Source: Benincasa hispida (Eukaryota > Streptophyta > Magnoliopsida > Cucurbitales > Cucurbitaceae). Taken from it: a stretch of 64,000 bases of DNA. This document shows positions 11,689 to 23,324 of the stretch, piece after piece. Location of the stretch: positions 44,764,467 to 44,828,466 of the forward strand of contig NC_052349.1 in the NCBI RefSeq assembly GCF_009727055.1, read 5' to 3'. The position numbers were made by a program, and so were the translations under genes. The notes beneath the pieces were generated by a model. That model saw only the letters and a list, made by a program, of their open reading frames with translations. It was not told where the DNA came from and did no database searches. Position 1 is the first letter of the stretch, and every line of letters starts with the position of its first letter.

Positions 11689-12310
11689 CACCCCCAAATT
11701 TAAAACAATACTTGTTCTCAAGCATAAACTAAATATTTTCTTTAAAAAGTCAACCGCCTTTACCCTACCTAGACTTCTCAAGATGCCTTATTCAAATTTC
11801 ATGAACCAATGCCTTCTTAATTTCTATCCTGATCTCTTCCTAAAATATTTCTAATCTTTAAGGACTGCAAGTTTAACCTTAAAAAAAAAAACTTTACTCG
11901 TTTCCAGGACATCGCATGATTTATTTCAAACTTTCTCCAACCGTGGTGTTCTAAGTGATTTTTACCCTTGCGTGATTCAGATATTCGTTTTGTGATCTTG
12001 CGCTGATTCACGTGCCCAGATTTCATTTTGGCTTTCCCCATAGGTGTCATGCGGACATCCAACTATGAGCAAGGCGCTCTTTCTCAGTCAGAACTCATGC
12101 CCATCTCTTTATTTGGCAGCGGAGTTACGATCACTTGGTTTATGCGTTGATCACGATTCCTACCTTCGTTTTGGCTCGCCCCCATGGGTGTCATGCAGAC
12201 ATCCAACTACGAGTAGGATCCGATCTCAACGTTATAATTTTTTTTTAGATTGAAATTGAATTTCTAAAAGTAACAAGGCTAACAATACTAGCACCCCCAA
12301 ATTTACAAAC
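11689..12310 (-). promoter_or_regulatory. Ath-A polypurine tract and conserved 3' control region
   Basis: Minus-strand AAATTTGGGGGTG abuts the LTR (11689-11702). A second AAATTTGGGGGTG lies about 600 bp upstream (12291-12306). Between them, CGTAGTTGGATG-type motifs followed by a GCCAAAA box occur twice, at 12021-12070 and 12161-12213. The same arrangement recurs in Ath-C, Ath-D and the plus-strand element at 49912. Not coding. The role of the outer tract is known (plus-strand priming); the function of the paired motif is unknown. Confidence 0.75.
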
Positions 12311-12999
12311 AACAATGTCCCAATTGCTGAAAGACGAAATAACTCATGCGATGAACTTATGAAATTTCATAAAAATCGTTTTCAAGGAAAGCTAGTGGAC
12401 CGCTAAATTTTAGAAATGTTTCATGAATTGATTGTTCTGAAATTAATTTGACTCTAGTACATGCGGTAAGAAATAAAGGCATGGATTTCATCATTGAAGT
12501 CATAATTGGTACGGAGCGAATGCGGTGACTAAATAAAGTAATAAAAAATTCAAGATTGAGTCAAACTAAAGAGGATGCGATAGTAGAATTTAGCAATATT
12601 AAATTAAAATGTGAGGAGTGCAAAATTGAAATAAGATGAAGCAAGGAAAGATACAACCCCTAATTTTCTTTGTCGCCTGCATCATTTTTTATTGCAACCT
12701 TTCTTGTAGTGGGCTGATTCCTTGATTGCAATGGGTTGATCGAACTGGTCGCGTGTTTTAAGGTTATCGTGTTCCTCCATCACAATCGTTTACTACGATC
12801 AATGATAAATATCAAGAGGATAAAAAGTTATGAAAGAAAGAGTTGTCATTTCTAAAGAGTAGTGGTTGTGCAAAAAGTAAGATAGATTCATGAAAAAAAT
12901 ATCAAAAGGATACTAAAAAAAAAGAGATTCATCCCTGATGAGTGTGTGTCGCTTATCAACGCAGGGACTACTAGTTTCTTCTTCATTCTGGATTCCTCA
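12311..12999 (-). other. Ath-A untranslated region 3' of integrase
   Basis: AT-rich sequence with no ORF of note and no similarity to env-like ORFs that I can see. Purine-rich runs occur at 12830-12930. Confidence 0.6.
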
Positions 13000-14243
13000 G
13001 GTCCACAGAGGTTTTCTCGCATTGAAAATCTCCTCCATGACACATCTTGACTCTTTGTCTATTTACCTTAAATGCACTGGTCCCTTCTTCATTTATTAAT
13101 TTGACCCACCGTAGGGGAATACTTCTTTAATTATGAATGGATCAGACCAGCGCGATTTCAATTTTCCCAGAAAGAGTCATAGCCTAGAATTGAATAGCAA
13201 GACCTTCTGGCCTACTTGGAGATTCTTTTCACACAGTCGCTTGTCATGCCAACGCTTTGTATGATCTTTGTAGATTTTGGCATTTTCATACGCCTGTAGC
13301 CTCCATTCGTCCAGCTCGAGTAACTGAAATTTTCTCCCCTCCTCTGTAGCCTTTAGATCAAAGTTAAGCTTTTTCATTGCCCACAACACCTTATACTCTA
13401 ATTCCAACGGCAGATGACATGCCTTCCCAAACACCAACGCATATGCGGTCATGCTTTTGGGTGTTTTATAGGCAGTCTTATATGCCCACAAGGCATCGTC
13501 AAGCTTTATGGCCTAGTCCTTTCGTGAGGGATTCACCACCTTTTCTAAAACCAGCTTGATTTCTCTATTAGAAACCTCGACTTGTCTGTTTGTCTAGGGG
13601 TGAAAGGCGGTGGTGATCTTATGATGGACATTGTATTTGAGCAGCAGTTTGTTAATGATACGATTGACAAAGTGGGTTTCTTTCTCACTTATTATAGCAC
13701 TGGGGTGCCTAAACAAGTGAAGATGTTTCTCTGTAAGAATTTGGAGACTGTTGCCGCATCATTTGCGATGCATGAAACCGCTTCAATCCACTTGGAAACA
13801 TAATTGACGGCCAACAGAATGTATTTGTGACAATTTGATGGTGGAAATGGTCCCATGAAATTATGCCCCCAGACATCGAAAAGTTCCAATTCCAAGATAA
13901 TGTTCATCAGCATCGCATTTTTCTTTGAAATGTTTCTAGTGCGTTAGCACTTATCACATTTCATAGAATAGTCTCGTGCATCCTTAAACAAAGTTGGCCA
14001 GTAATACCCACTTTGTAAAACTCTTTCTGCTGTGCGCTGTCCCCCGAAATTTCCACCATAGGGTGAGTCATGACATTGAAAAAGTATGCTCTGAAAAGTA
14101 GTCTCTGGCACACAGAGTCTCAAGATCTGGTCTGGTCGCCTTCTGTAAAGATTCGGCTCATCCCAGTAATAGGGTTTACATTCATGAATGAGTCGCTTCT
14201 TTTGGGGGGATGTGTAATTTTCCGAAAATTGTTTGCAGACCAA
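13000..14243 (-). pseudogene. Ath-A integrase, broken
   Basis: The zinc-binding part (13944-14243) shows CHDSPYGGNFGGQRTAERV then KCDKC; the second His of the HHCC set is Asn. The core (13692-13913) reads VWGHNFMGPFPP, where relatives have IDFMGPFP, so the first catalytic Asp is Asn. The C-terminal part (13177-13491) has [30 protein letters not shown] and [10 protein letters not shown]. Stops separate these blocks, and the segment at about 13490-13690 is hard to read in any one frame. The order and wording match Athila integrases; the enzyme is inactive. Confidence 0.92.
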
Positions 14244-14279
14244 GAAATTGACAATATCTGCATACTAGGGTAGTTCTTC

Positions 14280-14840
14280 AATTTTAAGCAACTGTTTCCT
14301 CCGACTGAATGCGATCCATTTCAAGATTCTCTAATCTCGACAAATGGTCAGTGACCTGGTTCTCCGTTCCCTTGCGGTCGATTATCTCTATATTAAATTC
14401 TTGGAGTAGGATAACCCATTGGATTAGCCTCAGTTTCGCATCTTTTTTGGTTCCCAATAAGTAAGGCTTGAATTTTTGAGTGGTCGATGTGAACTATAAC
14501 TTTGGATCCCAATAAGTAAGGCTTGAATTTTTCAATCGTAAAGATTACCACTAAAAGCTCCTTCTCTGTGGTGGTGTAGTTCGTCTGGGTGGAGTTCAAT
14601 GTTTTGCTCGCATATGTGATGGGGTGTAACATTGTTTTTTCCTTCTGTGCTAAAATTGCCCCCATCGCATATCTGCTGGCATCGCACATAAGCTCGAATG
14701 ACTTTGTCCAATCGGGTGCGATCAAAATAGGCATTGTAGTCAATGCGTCCTTCAGTGCTTTGAATGTGGTGAGGCATTTGAATCAAAGTCAAAAGGTCTG
14801 TCAGCTTCTAGCAACGCATTCAATGGTTGAGCTATTTTAG
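14280..14840 (-). pseudogene. Ath-A RNase H, broken
   Basis: 14393-14743 reads FELMCDASRYAMGAILAQK, ITYASKTLN and TTEKELLVVIFTIEKFKPYL, typical of the RNase H-like domain of gypsy pol. The segment CCCAATAAGTAAGGCTTGAA occurs twice 55 bp apart (14453, 14508); the duplicated copy replaces the expected continuation and shifts the frame. Confidence 0.9.
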
Positions 14841-15834
14841 AGAAGTTTTTCATAAATCGTCTGTAGAACCCCTCATGTCCTAAGAAACTCCTTAAAGCTT
14901 CACATTTTCTAGAGGTGGAAGTTTTTCAATGGCCTTAATTTTTGTTTTATCCACCTCTAGCCCTTCCTTTGAAACCTTGTGCCCGAGCACAATTCATTCT
15001 TTAACCATGAAATGACTTTTCTCCCAATTCAGCACCAGATTGGTCTCTTCGCATCTTTTTAGTATGCTTTCCAAGTTTTTCAGACAAACTTCATACGTTT
15101 GCCCATAAACTGAGAAATCGTCCATAAAGATTTCCATTGATTCCTCGAGATACTCGGAGAAGATTGCCATTATGTACCTCTAAAACGTGCTTGGTGCATT
15201 GCATAATCCAAACCACTTGTAGCGAAAAGCGAACATTCCATATGGACAGGTGAATGTGGTCTTTTCTTGGTCTTCTGATGCGATCATAATCTGGTTATAA
15301 CCTGTATACCCATCAAGAAAACAGAAATAGTCATTTTCTACTAGCCGGTCGAGCATTTGATCAATGAAAGGTAAAGGGAAATGATCTTTCTTAGTCGTCA
15401 CATTGAGCTTCTGGTAGTCCATATAAATCCGCCAGCTAGTGACGGTCCTTATGGGAATTAACTCGTTGTTTGCGTTTGGGACTACTGTCAGCTGCCCTTC
15501 TTGGGAATGCATTGCACAGGGCTAACCCACGTGCTATCGGCGATAGGGTATAAGATGCCGACGTCTAACCATTTAATGATCTCTTTTTTAACAACTCTTT
15601 CATCGCAAGGTTCAGTCTGCATTGAGGTTCTATAGTGCCTTTCTGGTTTTCTTCGAGCCGAATTCTGTGCATGCAGTACGTCGGACTAATACCTCTTATA
15701 CCTGCCAGCGTCCATCCGATTGCTTTAATATACTTCTTCAGAATACTGAGCAGCACATTTTCTTTTTCTTCTGGTAATGCAGAGGATATTATTACTGGCA
15801 AGGTTTCATTCTGGCCAAGGAAAATGTACTTCAA
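14841..15834 (-). pseudogene. Ath-A reverse transcriptase, broken
   Basis: 15565-15834 holds the N-terminal stretch LPVIISSALPEEKE, IKAIGWTLAGIRGISPTYCMHRI and RRL-like LNLAMKEL. 15180-15512 holds WRIYMDYQKLN, FPLPFIDQMLDRL, FLDGYTGYNQI and PYGMFAFRYKWFGLCNAPSTF. The catalytic box FMDDFSVYG is intact at about 15105-15135 but follows an in-frame TAG right after STF. Thumb sequence (VLNWEKSHFMVKE) is readable to about 14900 with stops. Diagnostic of Ty3/gypsy, Athila-like. Confidence 0.93.
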
Positions 15835-16590
15835 ATGATTTGGCAGAGTTTTTTAGCTCTAGGTTGGGTGGTTGCTCTAAGGAAGGTTTCTGTGTTTTTC
15901 TTTCTTCATTCAAATTCAACTTTTTGTCATTGTTCACTGTCTCTGTTATTACATGGTAGGTTTCTAAGGATGCTATCTCATCCTCTCTTTCTTCATTTTC
16001 TTCTTCGAAATCCGACTCTTCATCGCAACTATGTTCATCATCAGAATCTGATAGGACTTCATCTTCTGGGAACTTTATTGCTTTGACAATATTAAACTTG
16101 AGCTTCTTTCCGTTGATGCTCATCGTGATCTCTCCTTTGTGCACATCTATTTGAGTACGACCAGTAGACAAGAATTTTCATCCCAATATGATTGGCACAT
16201 CTTTGTCCACCTCATAATCTAGAATGATGAAGTCTGCAGGTAGAATGAACTTATCGATTATGACCAAGACATCCTTCAAATTTCCTTCAGGGTGAACTAG
16301 GGACCTGTCTGCAAGCTAGAGAGTCATCGTCGTGGGTGTCAGCTATCCTACATTCAATTGTTTGTAGATTGAAAGGGGCATTAAATTTATGCTTGCCCCA
16401 AGATCGCATAATGCTTGACTGATGTAGATCCCTCCTATTGAGCAGGGTATCGTAAAGCTGCCTTGGTCGTGCATCTTCGGTGGGATTATAGTATTTGATT
16501 CTTGTGTTAATGCCATCATTGCGAATTTTCCTATGCTTCTTTTCTTTGACACCATATCCTTAAGAAACTTGGCATATTTCGGCATCTACT
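15835..16590 (-). pseudogene. Ath-A aspartic protease and linker, broken
   Basis: 16343-16585 reads MPKYAKFLKDMVSKKR, FTIPCSIGGIYISQALCDLGASINLMPLSIYKQL. The CDLGASINLMP box is the form used by Athila-type proteases. 15806-16171 continues with TGRTQIDVHKGEITMSINGKKLKFNIVKAIKFP and an acidic stretch (DSDDEHSCDEESDFEEENEE) before RT. Stops between the two ORFs (about 16180-16340) break the frame. Confidence 0.9.
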
Positions 16591-18320
16591 CTATCGCTTC
16601 TGTAAATGGAATATTGATGTGAAGTTGTTTTAATATTTCCAGGAAGCGATACCTTCATCGTTTTGCTTCTTTTTTAGCCCTTGAGGGAATAGAGGTAACT
16701 ATACTTTCACTGTTCCATGGTCTGGAGGCTTAGAGGTGGTTGCAACTTCAGGTTCCATCATCTCGGGCTCTTCTGACTCATTTTGCGTCAACGGTTTCTT
16801 TGATTCCATCGAATTTGAATCGCTCCTGCTAGGATCCTTCCTGACTTCTACCGTCGTCTTTCCACTTTGTAGTGTGACTGCTTGGTAGTGTTCTTTCGCT
16901 ATGTTCCCCGGGTTGCATGGGAGCTCAGTTGAGCTCGATAGTGTCCCCTGCGGTCTATTCTTCAGCTCTCCCACAATCTGTCCTATTTGGATTTCTAGAT
17001 TACGGATGGAAGTCACCTGGTTCTGGAGGACCGTCTCGTTCTTTTCGATATACTGTTTTAACAGGTTCTCCAAAGAGGATGATGGCAGTGCTTGAGAGCT
17101 GCTGGCTTGTTGTTGCTGTTGACCATTAGTTCTTTGGAAAAATCCTGGAGGTCCTTTCTATGCCATAGGTTGATAGCCTTGTTGTTGGTTATTTTTCCAA
17201 GCAAAATTAGGGTGGTTTTTCCACCCGGGATTTTATGTATTTGAAAAAGAGTTGTTCTTGACAAAGTAGATTGACTGCGAGTTTCATGGACACTCTTCAG
17301 CCGAATATGATTCTCCACATGTAGCACAACTGGTGCTTGTCTTTTCTATTGCGTTGACTTGCCCTTTTTGCATTCCAAGATTGTTGATTGCGATGCCCTG
17401 TAACAAACTTATCATCGCATTCATCTGATTTTGCAAAGATGTGATGGCACCATTTTTTGCGTTACCTTCTCTGAGTTTTACTCGTTAACCGCTTTCTTGC
17501 CAATCTTCATGGTTTTTCGATATGCGATCAAGAATGTTCTTTGCCTCATCATAAGTCTTATCCAGCAGACTGCCTGCTATTGCCACATTGGCAGTTGTCT
17601 GCGATGCAGGATTTAATCCATGATAGAAAATCTCTATTTGGAGGCAATCTGACAGTCCATTGTGCGGGCAGTCGCGCACTAATCTCTTGAACCTCACCCA
17701 TGCGTCACTGAGTGATTCGTCTTCTTCTTGTTCAAAATTTGTGATTAACTTCCTCTTTCTGGAATTCTCTGTAGGAGCGAAAGACTTCTTCTCAAACTTC
17801 TCCACAACCTGTTCCCATGAAATTATCTCTCTTGATTTGAGGGAGTATGCTCATTTTCTTGCTTTATTGCATAGCAAAAATGGAAATAGCGTGAGTCGAA
17901 CTTCTTCAGCGAAGATATTAGGGAACAAAAAAATGTTACAAATTTCAATGAAACTCTATAGGTGGGTGTGCAAATCTTCGCCACGCCATCCACCAAACTG
18001 TCTTGCTATATGTATCATTTGTAACATTCCCGGCTTCATCTTGAATTTGGATCCATCCAATGTTGGCCTCATGATTCCTGGGGAGAAATCATACAAGTTT
18101 GGTGACACATAGTCCCAGATGAGTCTATTGTGATCATTTTCTAGTAGAATAGGATTTTCCATTATGTTGTTTGCATTTGCGGCTCGTTCTTTCGATTGTT
18201 CAGGCATTCTATGAGTTCTTCCTTATTGTCGGCATCTGTTTCTCTTTCTTCTGCGAAATGTTTTTTTGATCTCTAGGTCATAATTGGGCTCAAGAGCATG
18301 TCCTTTGCTCATGCGACGCT
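16591..18320 (-). pseudogene. Ath-A gag, broken
   Basis: 17956-18207 is the N-terminal capsid part (FSPGIMRPTLDGSKFKMKPGMLQMI). 17485-17805 is the retrotransposon gag domain (FEQEEDESLSDAWVRFKRLVRDCPHNGL). A zinc-knuckle segment near 17290-17340 reads CATCGESYSAEEC; the His of CCHC is Tyr. 16699-17073 holds LLKQYIEKNETVLQNQVTSIRNLEIQIGQI and AVTLQSGK, the usual link to protease. At least four stops interrupt it. Gag forms the particle in which reverse transcription occurs; this copy cannot. Confidence 0.9.
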
Positions 18321-18414
18321 TGCTTCTTCCCTTACCGAAGGAATGACAATGCACAGAGGTCGAAAGCTGCAAAGAAAATCAAAGAGGTTTGCTGTTAGTG
18401 TAATATATACTGTA

Positions 18415-18439
18415 GTCCCCGACAACGGCATGAAAAACT
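18415..18439 (-). other. Ath-A primer binding site, tRNA-Asp type, decayed
   Basis: Directly inside the 5' LTR the plus strand reads GTCCCCGACAACGGCATGA. Its complement resembles the Athila primer site for the 3' end of tRNA-Asp (CCCCGGCAACGGCGCCA from general knowledge) with several substitutions. 18321-18414 is a short 5' untranslated stretch. Confidence 0.75.
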
Positions 18440-20095
18440 TGATGCGTAAAATTGTGATGTGTTATGGTGTGAGTTTACAGTGATGTGTGTTATGCAGTGA
18501 TCATGCAAAATTTCTTAACAAGGTCCAAGTATAAGCCTTCTTAGGTTTCTTGGTAAGTCCAGAGTCGAACACAGGGACTACTAAGTAGATATGCGACAAA
18601 ATCTTCGATTCTATTGCGGTGGTAAATAAATGAAGTGGATATTGTTTTGAGTGATATTTTTCCTATGCGACAGAGTTGAACGCAGAGTGATGGAAGCGTA
18701 GAGTTACAATAAGTATGCGATGAAGAGGTTGAGAAGGGCTTTATCTAACATTTCCTAAGATTGTGCACAAGTTATGCGATCATGCTACACACAAATAACA
18801 ATACTTCATTTCTCAATGCAGAATTCCATAATTCATATTTCTAGGATGCATGCGATGTGTATGCGAAACAGTCGATAGAACTTATTTCTAAACCTCTACT
18901 TTTGCCTATGCGATAATGAATGATGCACACAATAAACAAGGTAACCACATACAATCATTCCTATTTCTAGGGCGCATGCGATGTGTAAATAGCAATAGAA
19001 CTTATGTCTAAGTTTCTATTTCTTGCTTATTCGATTCTAATTCGACTCTCTCAAGCCTAGATTCTAATCTGGCTCTCTCAAGCCTAGATTCTATCTTTAG
19101 ACTACTCTCTCAAGTATGTCCAAATTATGAATGATGCATACATAAGACAAGATGATCCCATACAATGTAAATGTTAAATCATGCTAGCTAAGTGCTTCTC
19201 AACCCATACAAAAATTTAGCTACTCATGCGTGGTAAGGAGAGATTGAATATAGATTGAAAAGAGATTTCCATTTTATGCAATTAAAGTACTGAGTACAAA
19301 ATAACAAATGGATTTGAGAGATAACAAGCCCGGTAAGCAATGTCTTACTTCCTGTGGCCTTTTACACTACTCTTTTATCACTTCAACTCTGTTCTCAATG
19401 TGGATTCTTACTCTCGCAAGGGTTGGCCCTTTCTCCTGTATGTTGCTTTTCGGTAGTCTTTCCATCTATCCGGGAGCGATTTCTCCTGGCTTTGCTCATC
19501 TTCTTGCTCTCTCCATCCTCTATGTATATGTACGAGTATGTGCGTAAGCAGACTAACTGATTAACTTATTTTTCTCTGGTGGCCTTCGGTATTTATAGAT
19601 TTCAAGGTGATGCAACCTTTCTTGCTAATGATTACAATTATGGGCGGAATTAATTTCCCTACTCTATTATGCCATTTAATGGTCACCAAAATTTGAGTGT
19701 ACTTACTACAGTGTTGCTTTTAACGGCTTGTCAACTAAATTCGGAACCGACTGTTATTAGCTTTCCGTCCCATCATGATTTATTATGTTGTCGCCTTGAT
19801 GCAAGGTTTTTATGCGGCCACCTTTTTTAAGAAAACTTCTCACGATCGCATGACTTGTGATCGCAATCTTCAAGCGCGCTGAACGCATTGTGCCTTTGGA
19901 TCGCAATTTCATATGCGCCATCGTATTGTACCTGCACAAAATAGGTAAATTAACTGCTTTTATGCAATGAGCGCTTGCGATTGCAATTCCTTTTAGTTTA
20001 GTGTTTTCAGACATGATATTGCCTATTTTACCATCACATTCTCTCATTGTTTTACTTATTTGAGCTGTAATAACTTATATTTCTACCAGTTATCA
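18440..20095 (-). repeat. Ath-A 5' LTR
   Basis: Partner of 10039-11688, starting TGATGCGTAAA and ending AGTTATCA. It carries the same internal duplication and the U3 words (GATCGCAA near 19858-19900). The element's transcript would start within it on the minus strand. Flanked on the right by AGATC. Confidence 0.93.
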
Positions 20096-20100
20096 AGATC

Positions 20101-20394
20101 TGCATCTCCATGCTTTGAAACTTCATCACGAACGACTCAACCAACTCAAACACTTTGAATTACAGACTGGATTGCTTGTTAATTATATCCAAATGCAGGG
20201 GCCCTTATAAATTAACATTTTGTAAATTCAAAGAAAGCTTTAAATAGAGGCAAATAACCCGTAAACATTCATCAACATCATCCACAAATGCATTTAACAC
20301 TTAAACGCAATGTAGAAAACCCACCAAACTATGAAAGAAATTCAGAACAAAAGTGAAATTTTGAATATCAGAACAACCTGGCTCTGATACTAAT
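20101..20394 (-). other. Cop-1 leader end and tRNA-iMet primer binding site
   Basis: The leader resumes after Ath-A. At 20377-20392 the plus strand reads CCTGGCTCTGATACTA, one base from the 3' end of initiator tRNA-Met (CCTGGCTCTGATACCA). It is separated from the LTR by the spacer AT, so the minus strand gives a normal copia primer site. No ORF. Confidence 0.9.
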
Positions 20395-22425
20395 TGAAGG
20401 AATTCAGACATGAGGATTTCTATGAGCAGCGGAACGATCGTTCAAATTCCATTCGAAATTGAACACTAATAATTACAGTCAATAAAAGGAAACTAACAGG
20501 TCATGCAACAACTAGAAATTATAGCATGCTAACAAGACAATCAAGGGATAGAATATACATACCTTTGAAGGACCATTCTTCAAACCCTTCAATCAGTCTT
20601 CAAGTGTCCAAGAACAGCAATGCTCGAACACAACGATCGATACAACAAAATGATCCACAAAAAACACCATACGAACAACACGAAGCCAACGAGCGACCTC
20701 TAGAACCTCGATATCAATTGAGTTAAGTGAGAACACCATCACAATGATTACTTTGGTATTCTAAGTGTGAGAATCTAGGAGTTGTGGGCTCTATATGAAC
20801 TTGGTTAGAAGAAGAGACTAGAGGAACAACAAGCGTGTAGATGATTGAGCAAGTGGGAGATGACATAGTCTATCGTATAGAAGATCGTAGCCTATCGTAT
20901 AGACAATGTCCTGCGATTGTTTTGCTACGACCAACTGAGTGAACTATTGTATAGTGACACTCCACGATCATTTAGTCTCTCTATTAGCTATCGCTTAGTG
21001 AAACACTTTCACTTGATATCCTTGTCCGTGAGAAAATTTCTGAATCAAGTAACTTCTAAAATTAGGAAAACATTTTTCCTTTTATTTCATGATTACCATA
21101 AAACCACCAATAACCTCCCATTCAATTGGTTCTTAGAGAAAAAGAGATAATTATCCAACAATTAATATCATTATAAATATATATATGATAACAAACTTAC
21201 CATATTATATTTATAACCTATAGTTTTAATATTTCATCTCATGAAATATATAAACCATAGTTCTTTCTATTTTATGGTACTTAATGTAAATCATATTTAC
21301 ATTAATTCTCCACTTGATGTATCTCATACATCATACCAATTATATCATATATAATTGAATTTCCTCTTGTCAATTTGAACATTTCAAATCAACGGTAAGA
21401 ACTGATTCTCAACTTGAATTCATTGAGCTACCAAGGGGACCTTATGAACTTGTAGCTTGAAGCTCCAACAGTACGTGAATAACTGACTAAACTCTTTAGT
21501 CATGGGATCCACTATCCGTTACCTGTTGGACACTCTACTAAAGACCTGACAGCTGCACTCTTCTTACTACAAATATTTTGTGCCCATATCAACCAATCAA
21601 TAGTGTGATAACCCTTCACAGATCGCTCGTAAGTACACCTGGGCCAATTTACCATTTTGCCCCTATAGTTACATCTAACTCCTTAAGTACCACCGATCCC
21701 TCTAATGAACATAAGTCATAGTCCTACTATGACTAAGTCCTCTCTTCTAAGGAGAGGCTGTGACCGCTACGTTCAAGACCTGGAATCAGCCCTTAAGGGA
21801 GCAATCTATCTACTTACCCCTGCATCGGGGAAGGAGTGAATTCCATCTTGTGTAACTGAGTTCCCAGCTCCCAAATCAGACAAATTCCCAAAAGGTAGGG
21901 CTTCTTGAGTTGGCAGTTTGGCCATTCTCACCCATACTAATCAAAAGACCACCCTCAAAGACAGGAGTTTCGAAAACACTCAAGATTAAGGTCACTTATG
22001 GTCGTTTACATGAGATGTAAGTCTCAAGTATCAATGACGTGATATAAAGAGACTATTTATCTCGTGGTTTGAGTTTATACAAACTCTTTGTATAGGACAC
22101 CTCCGCTCGCATGTATCTACATGAATGTCATAATCAGACCATCTGTAGTAGTTCACAACACTTGTAAACCTCTACAAAGTGGGTCGTATCCGTAGTGTCA
22201 CAAGGATTAGGTATCCCTCCTTAATCCTTATACTACAGACCTTTTTAGGTTATCACTTAAGTCATGATTCACTTGTATATCTCATATACATGCTTAAGTT
22301 TACATACAATAACTATGGAGCTTTGAGTAAATGCAAAATAAAATAACTCTTATCTTATTCATAACAATGTGTATAGTGTTTACAAATTACGAGACTCCGA
22401 GAGAATTAGGATACCAATCCTAACA
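20395..22425 (-). repeat. Cop-1 5' LTR (family 1)
   Basis: Starts TGAAGGAATTC and ends CAATCCTAACA; 2031 bp. Contains the word cluster CTATCGTATAGA / CGATCATTTAG at about 20850-20990. Right flank 22426-22430 AATAT equals 154-158. Promoter and polyadenylation signals should lie here but I cannot place them with confidence. Confidence 0.92.
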
Positions 22426-23176
22426 AATATATCTACAATGAGGAGAGTACAACTATCGAGCTATTATCTCGATAGTTAATGAATATTGATTAATTCGATC
22501 TAAAGAGTTTAGCCAATTAATCTCAAATCGTTGGAGCTCATGACCTATTGATATTAAATTATTATTTATTTAATTAATTATTTAAATAAAACATTTTCAA
22601 TTTTGTAAAATTCAAATTCATATTTGAATTTTAACTAAATTTGATTTTTTTTGAAAATTAAATTAAAATTGAAAATGAAAAAGAAAAAAAATTAAAATTG
22701 AGAAATAGGAAAATTCCATGAAATTTTCCAACTTCTTCAAAATTTAGGTGGATTAATCCCAAATTAAATACCTATCCCACTTGACTATTGCTCTTTGAGG
22801 TATCAATCAACAATGTCAAGTAGTGCTTGCACGAATTAGCTCCATAAAAGCTTCAAAATTTAGAATTTTGAGGATTAATGCAATTGAATTTTCTGAAATT
22901 CTCCACTCTTTATCAAACACTCTTATCCCTTCACCTAATTGACCTCAATTAGAGTTTCCACCTCTCAATCCAAGTTAGAGGATAGTAGAGAAGATCATTG
23001 TGGTCATCTACTGGTGATTTGGAGATCCAATTCGTGGAGAGGAGCTGGAATTGCAGAGATTCAATAAAGGTATTATGTCCTTGAAACCCTCTTCCTTGAA
23101 ATTTTTTGCTTGCATGCTTTAGAACTCAAATTAAGTGTAATTAGAGTGTTTATTGATTATAATTTCTTCCGTTGCA
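22426..23176 (+). mobile_element. Right piece of the family-2 LTR split by Cop-1
   Basis: Continues 1-158: ATATCTACAATGAGG and AAAGAGTTTAGCCAATTAATCT match 27738-27825 of the intact family-2 copy. The 3' terminus is inferred at ...TTCCGTTGCA because the inverted copy at 23325 starts with the complement TGCAACAGAAG. No gene. Confidence 0.75.
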
Positions 23177-23324
23177 TATATGTTTACTCCATCACTGTGA
23201 TACTAGCTTGTTAGGTAATCGTCTTAATGATATACTAGTGTACATTAATAATACACTTGAAATTGTAGTTTGAATAAGTATTGATGTACAACTGATATAC
23301 CAATATTGATAGAGTTAGATAACA
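23177..23324. other. Spacer between two inverted family-2 LTR pieces
   Basis: 148 bp of AT-rich sequence with no recognisable feature. It lies between the 3' ends of two LTR copies that face each other. Confidence 0.5.

Larger units (their letters stand above)
10039..20095 (-). mobile_element. Ath-A: complete but broken Athila-type Ty3/gypsy element
   Basis: The LTRs at 10039-11688 and 18440-20095 flank gag, protease, RT, RNase H and integrase in gypsy order, all on the minus strand. The AGATC target duplication is at 10034-10038 and 20096-20100. Protease box CDLGASINLMP, RT box FMDDFSVYG, the tRNA-Asp-like primer site and PPT AAATTTGGGGGTG fit the Athila lineage. No env-like ORF is present 3' of integrase. 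The LTRs differ at roughly 10% over the first 130 bp. It is nested in the Cop-1 leader, so it is younger than Cop-1. Confidence 0.93.
159..22425 (-). mobile_element. Cop-1: complete but broken Ty1/copia element with two nested insertions
   Basis: Two related LTRs (159-1864 and 20395-22425) enclose minus-strand gag, protease, integrase, RT and RNase H remnants. The target duplication AATAT is present on both flanks (154-158, 22426-22430). A tRNA-iMet primer site lies at 20377-20392 and a polypurine tract at 1865-1880. The gene order protease-integrase-RT-RNase H defines Ty1/copia. A solo LTR (6313-8395) and Ath-A (10039-20095) sit in its leader; without them the element is about 10.1 kb. An uninterrupted relative of the insertion site is at about 27718-27740 in another family-2 LTR. 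The LTRs differ at roughly one base in ten over their first 235 bp, so the insertion is not recent. Confidence 0.93.

Noticed and set aside
20377..20392. A tRNA-Met gene
   Set aside because: Only the 3' 16 bases are present. It is the primer binding site of a copia element; the same holds at 43396-43411.
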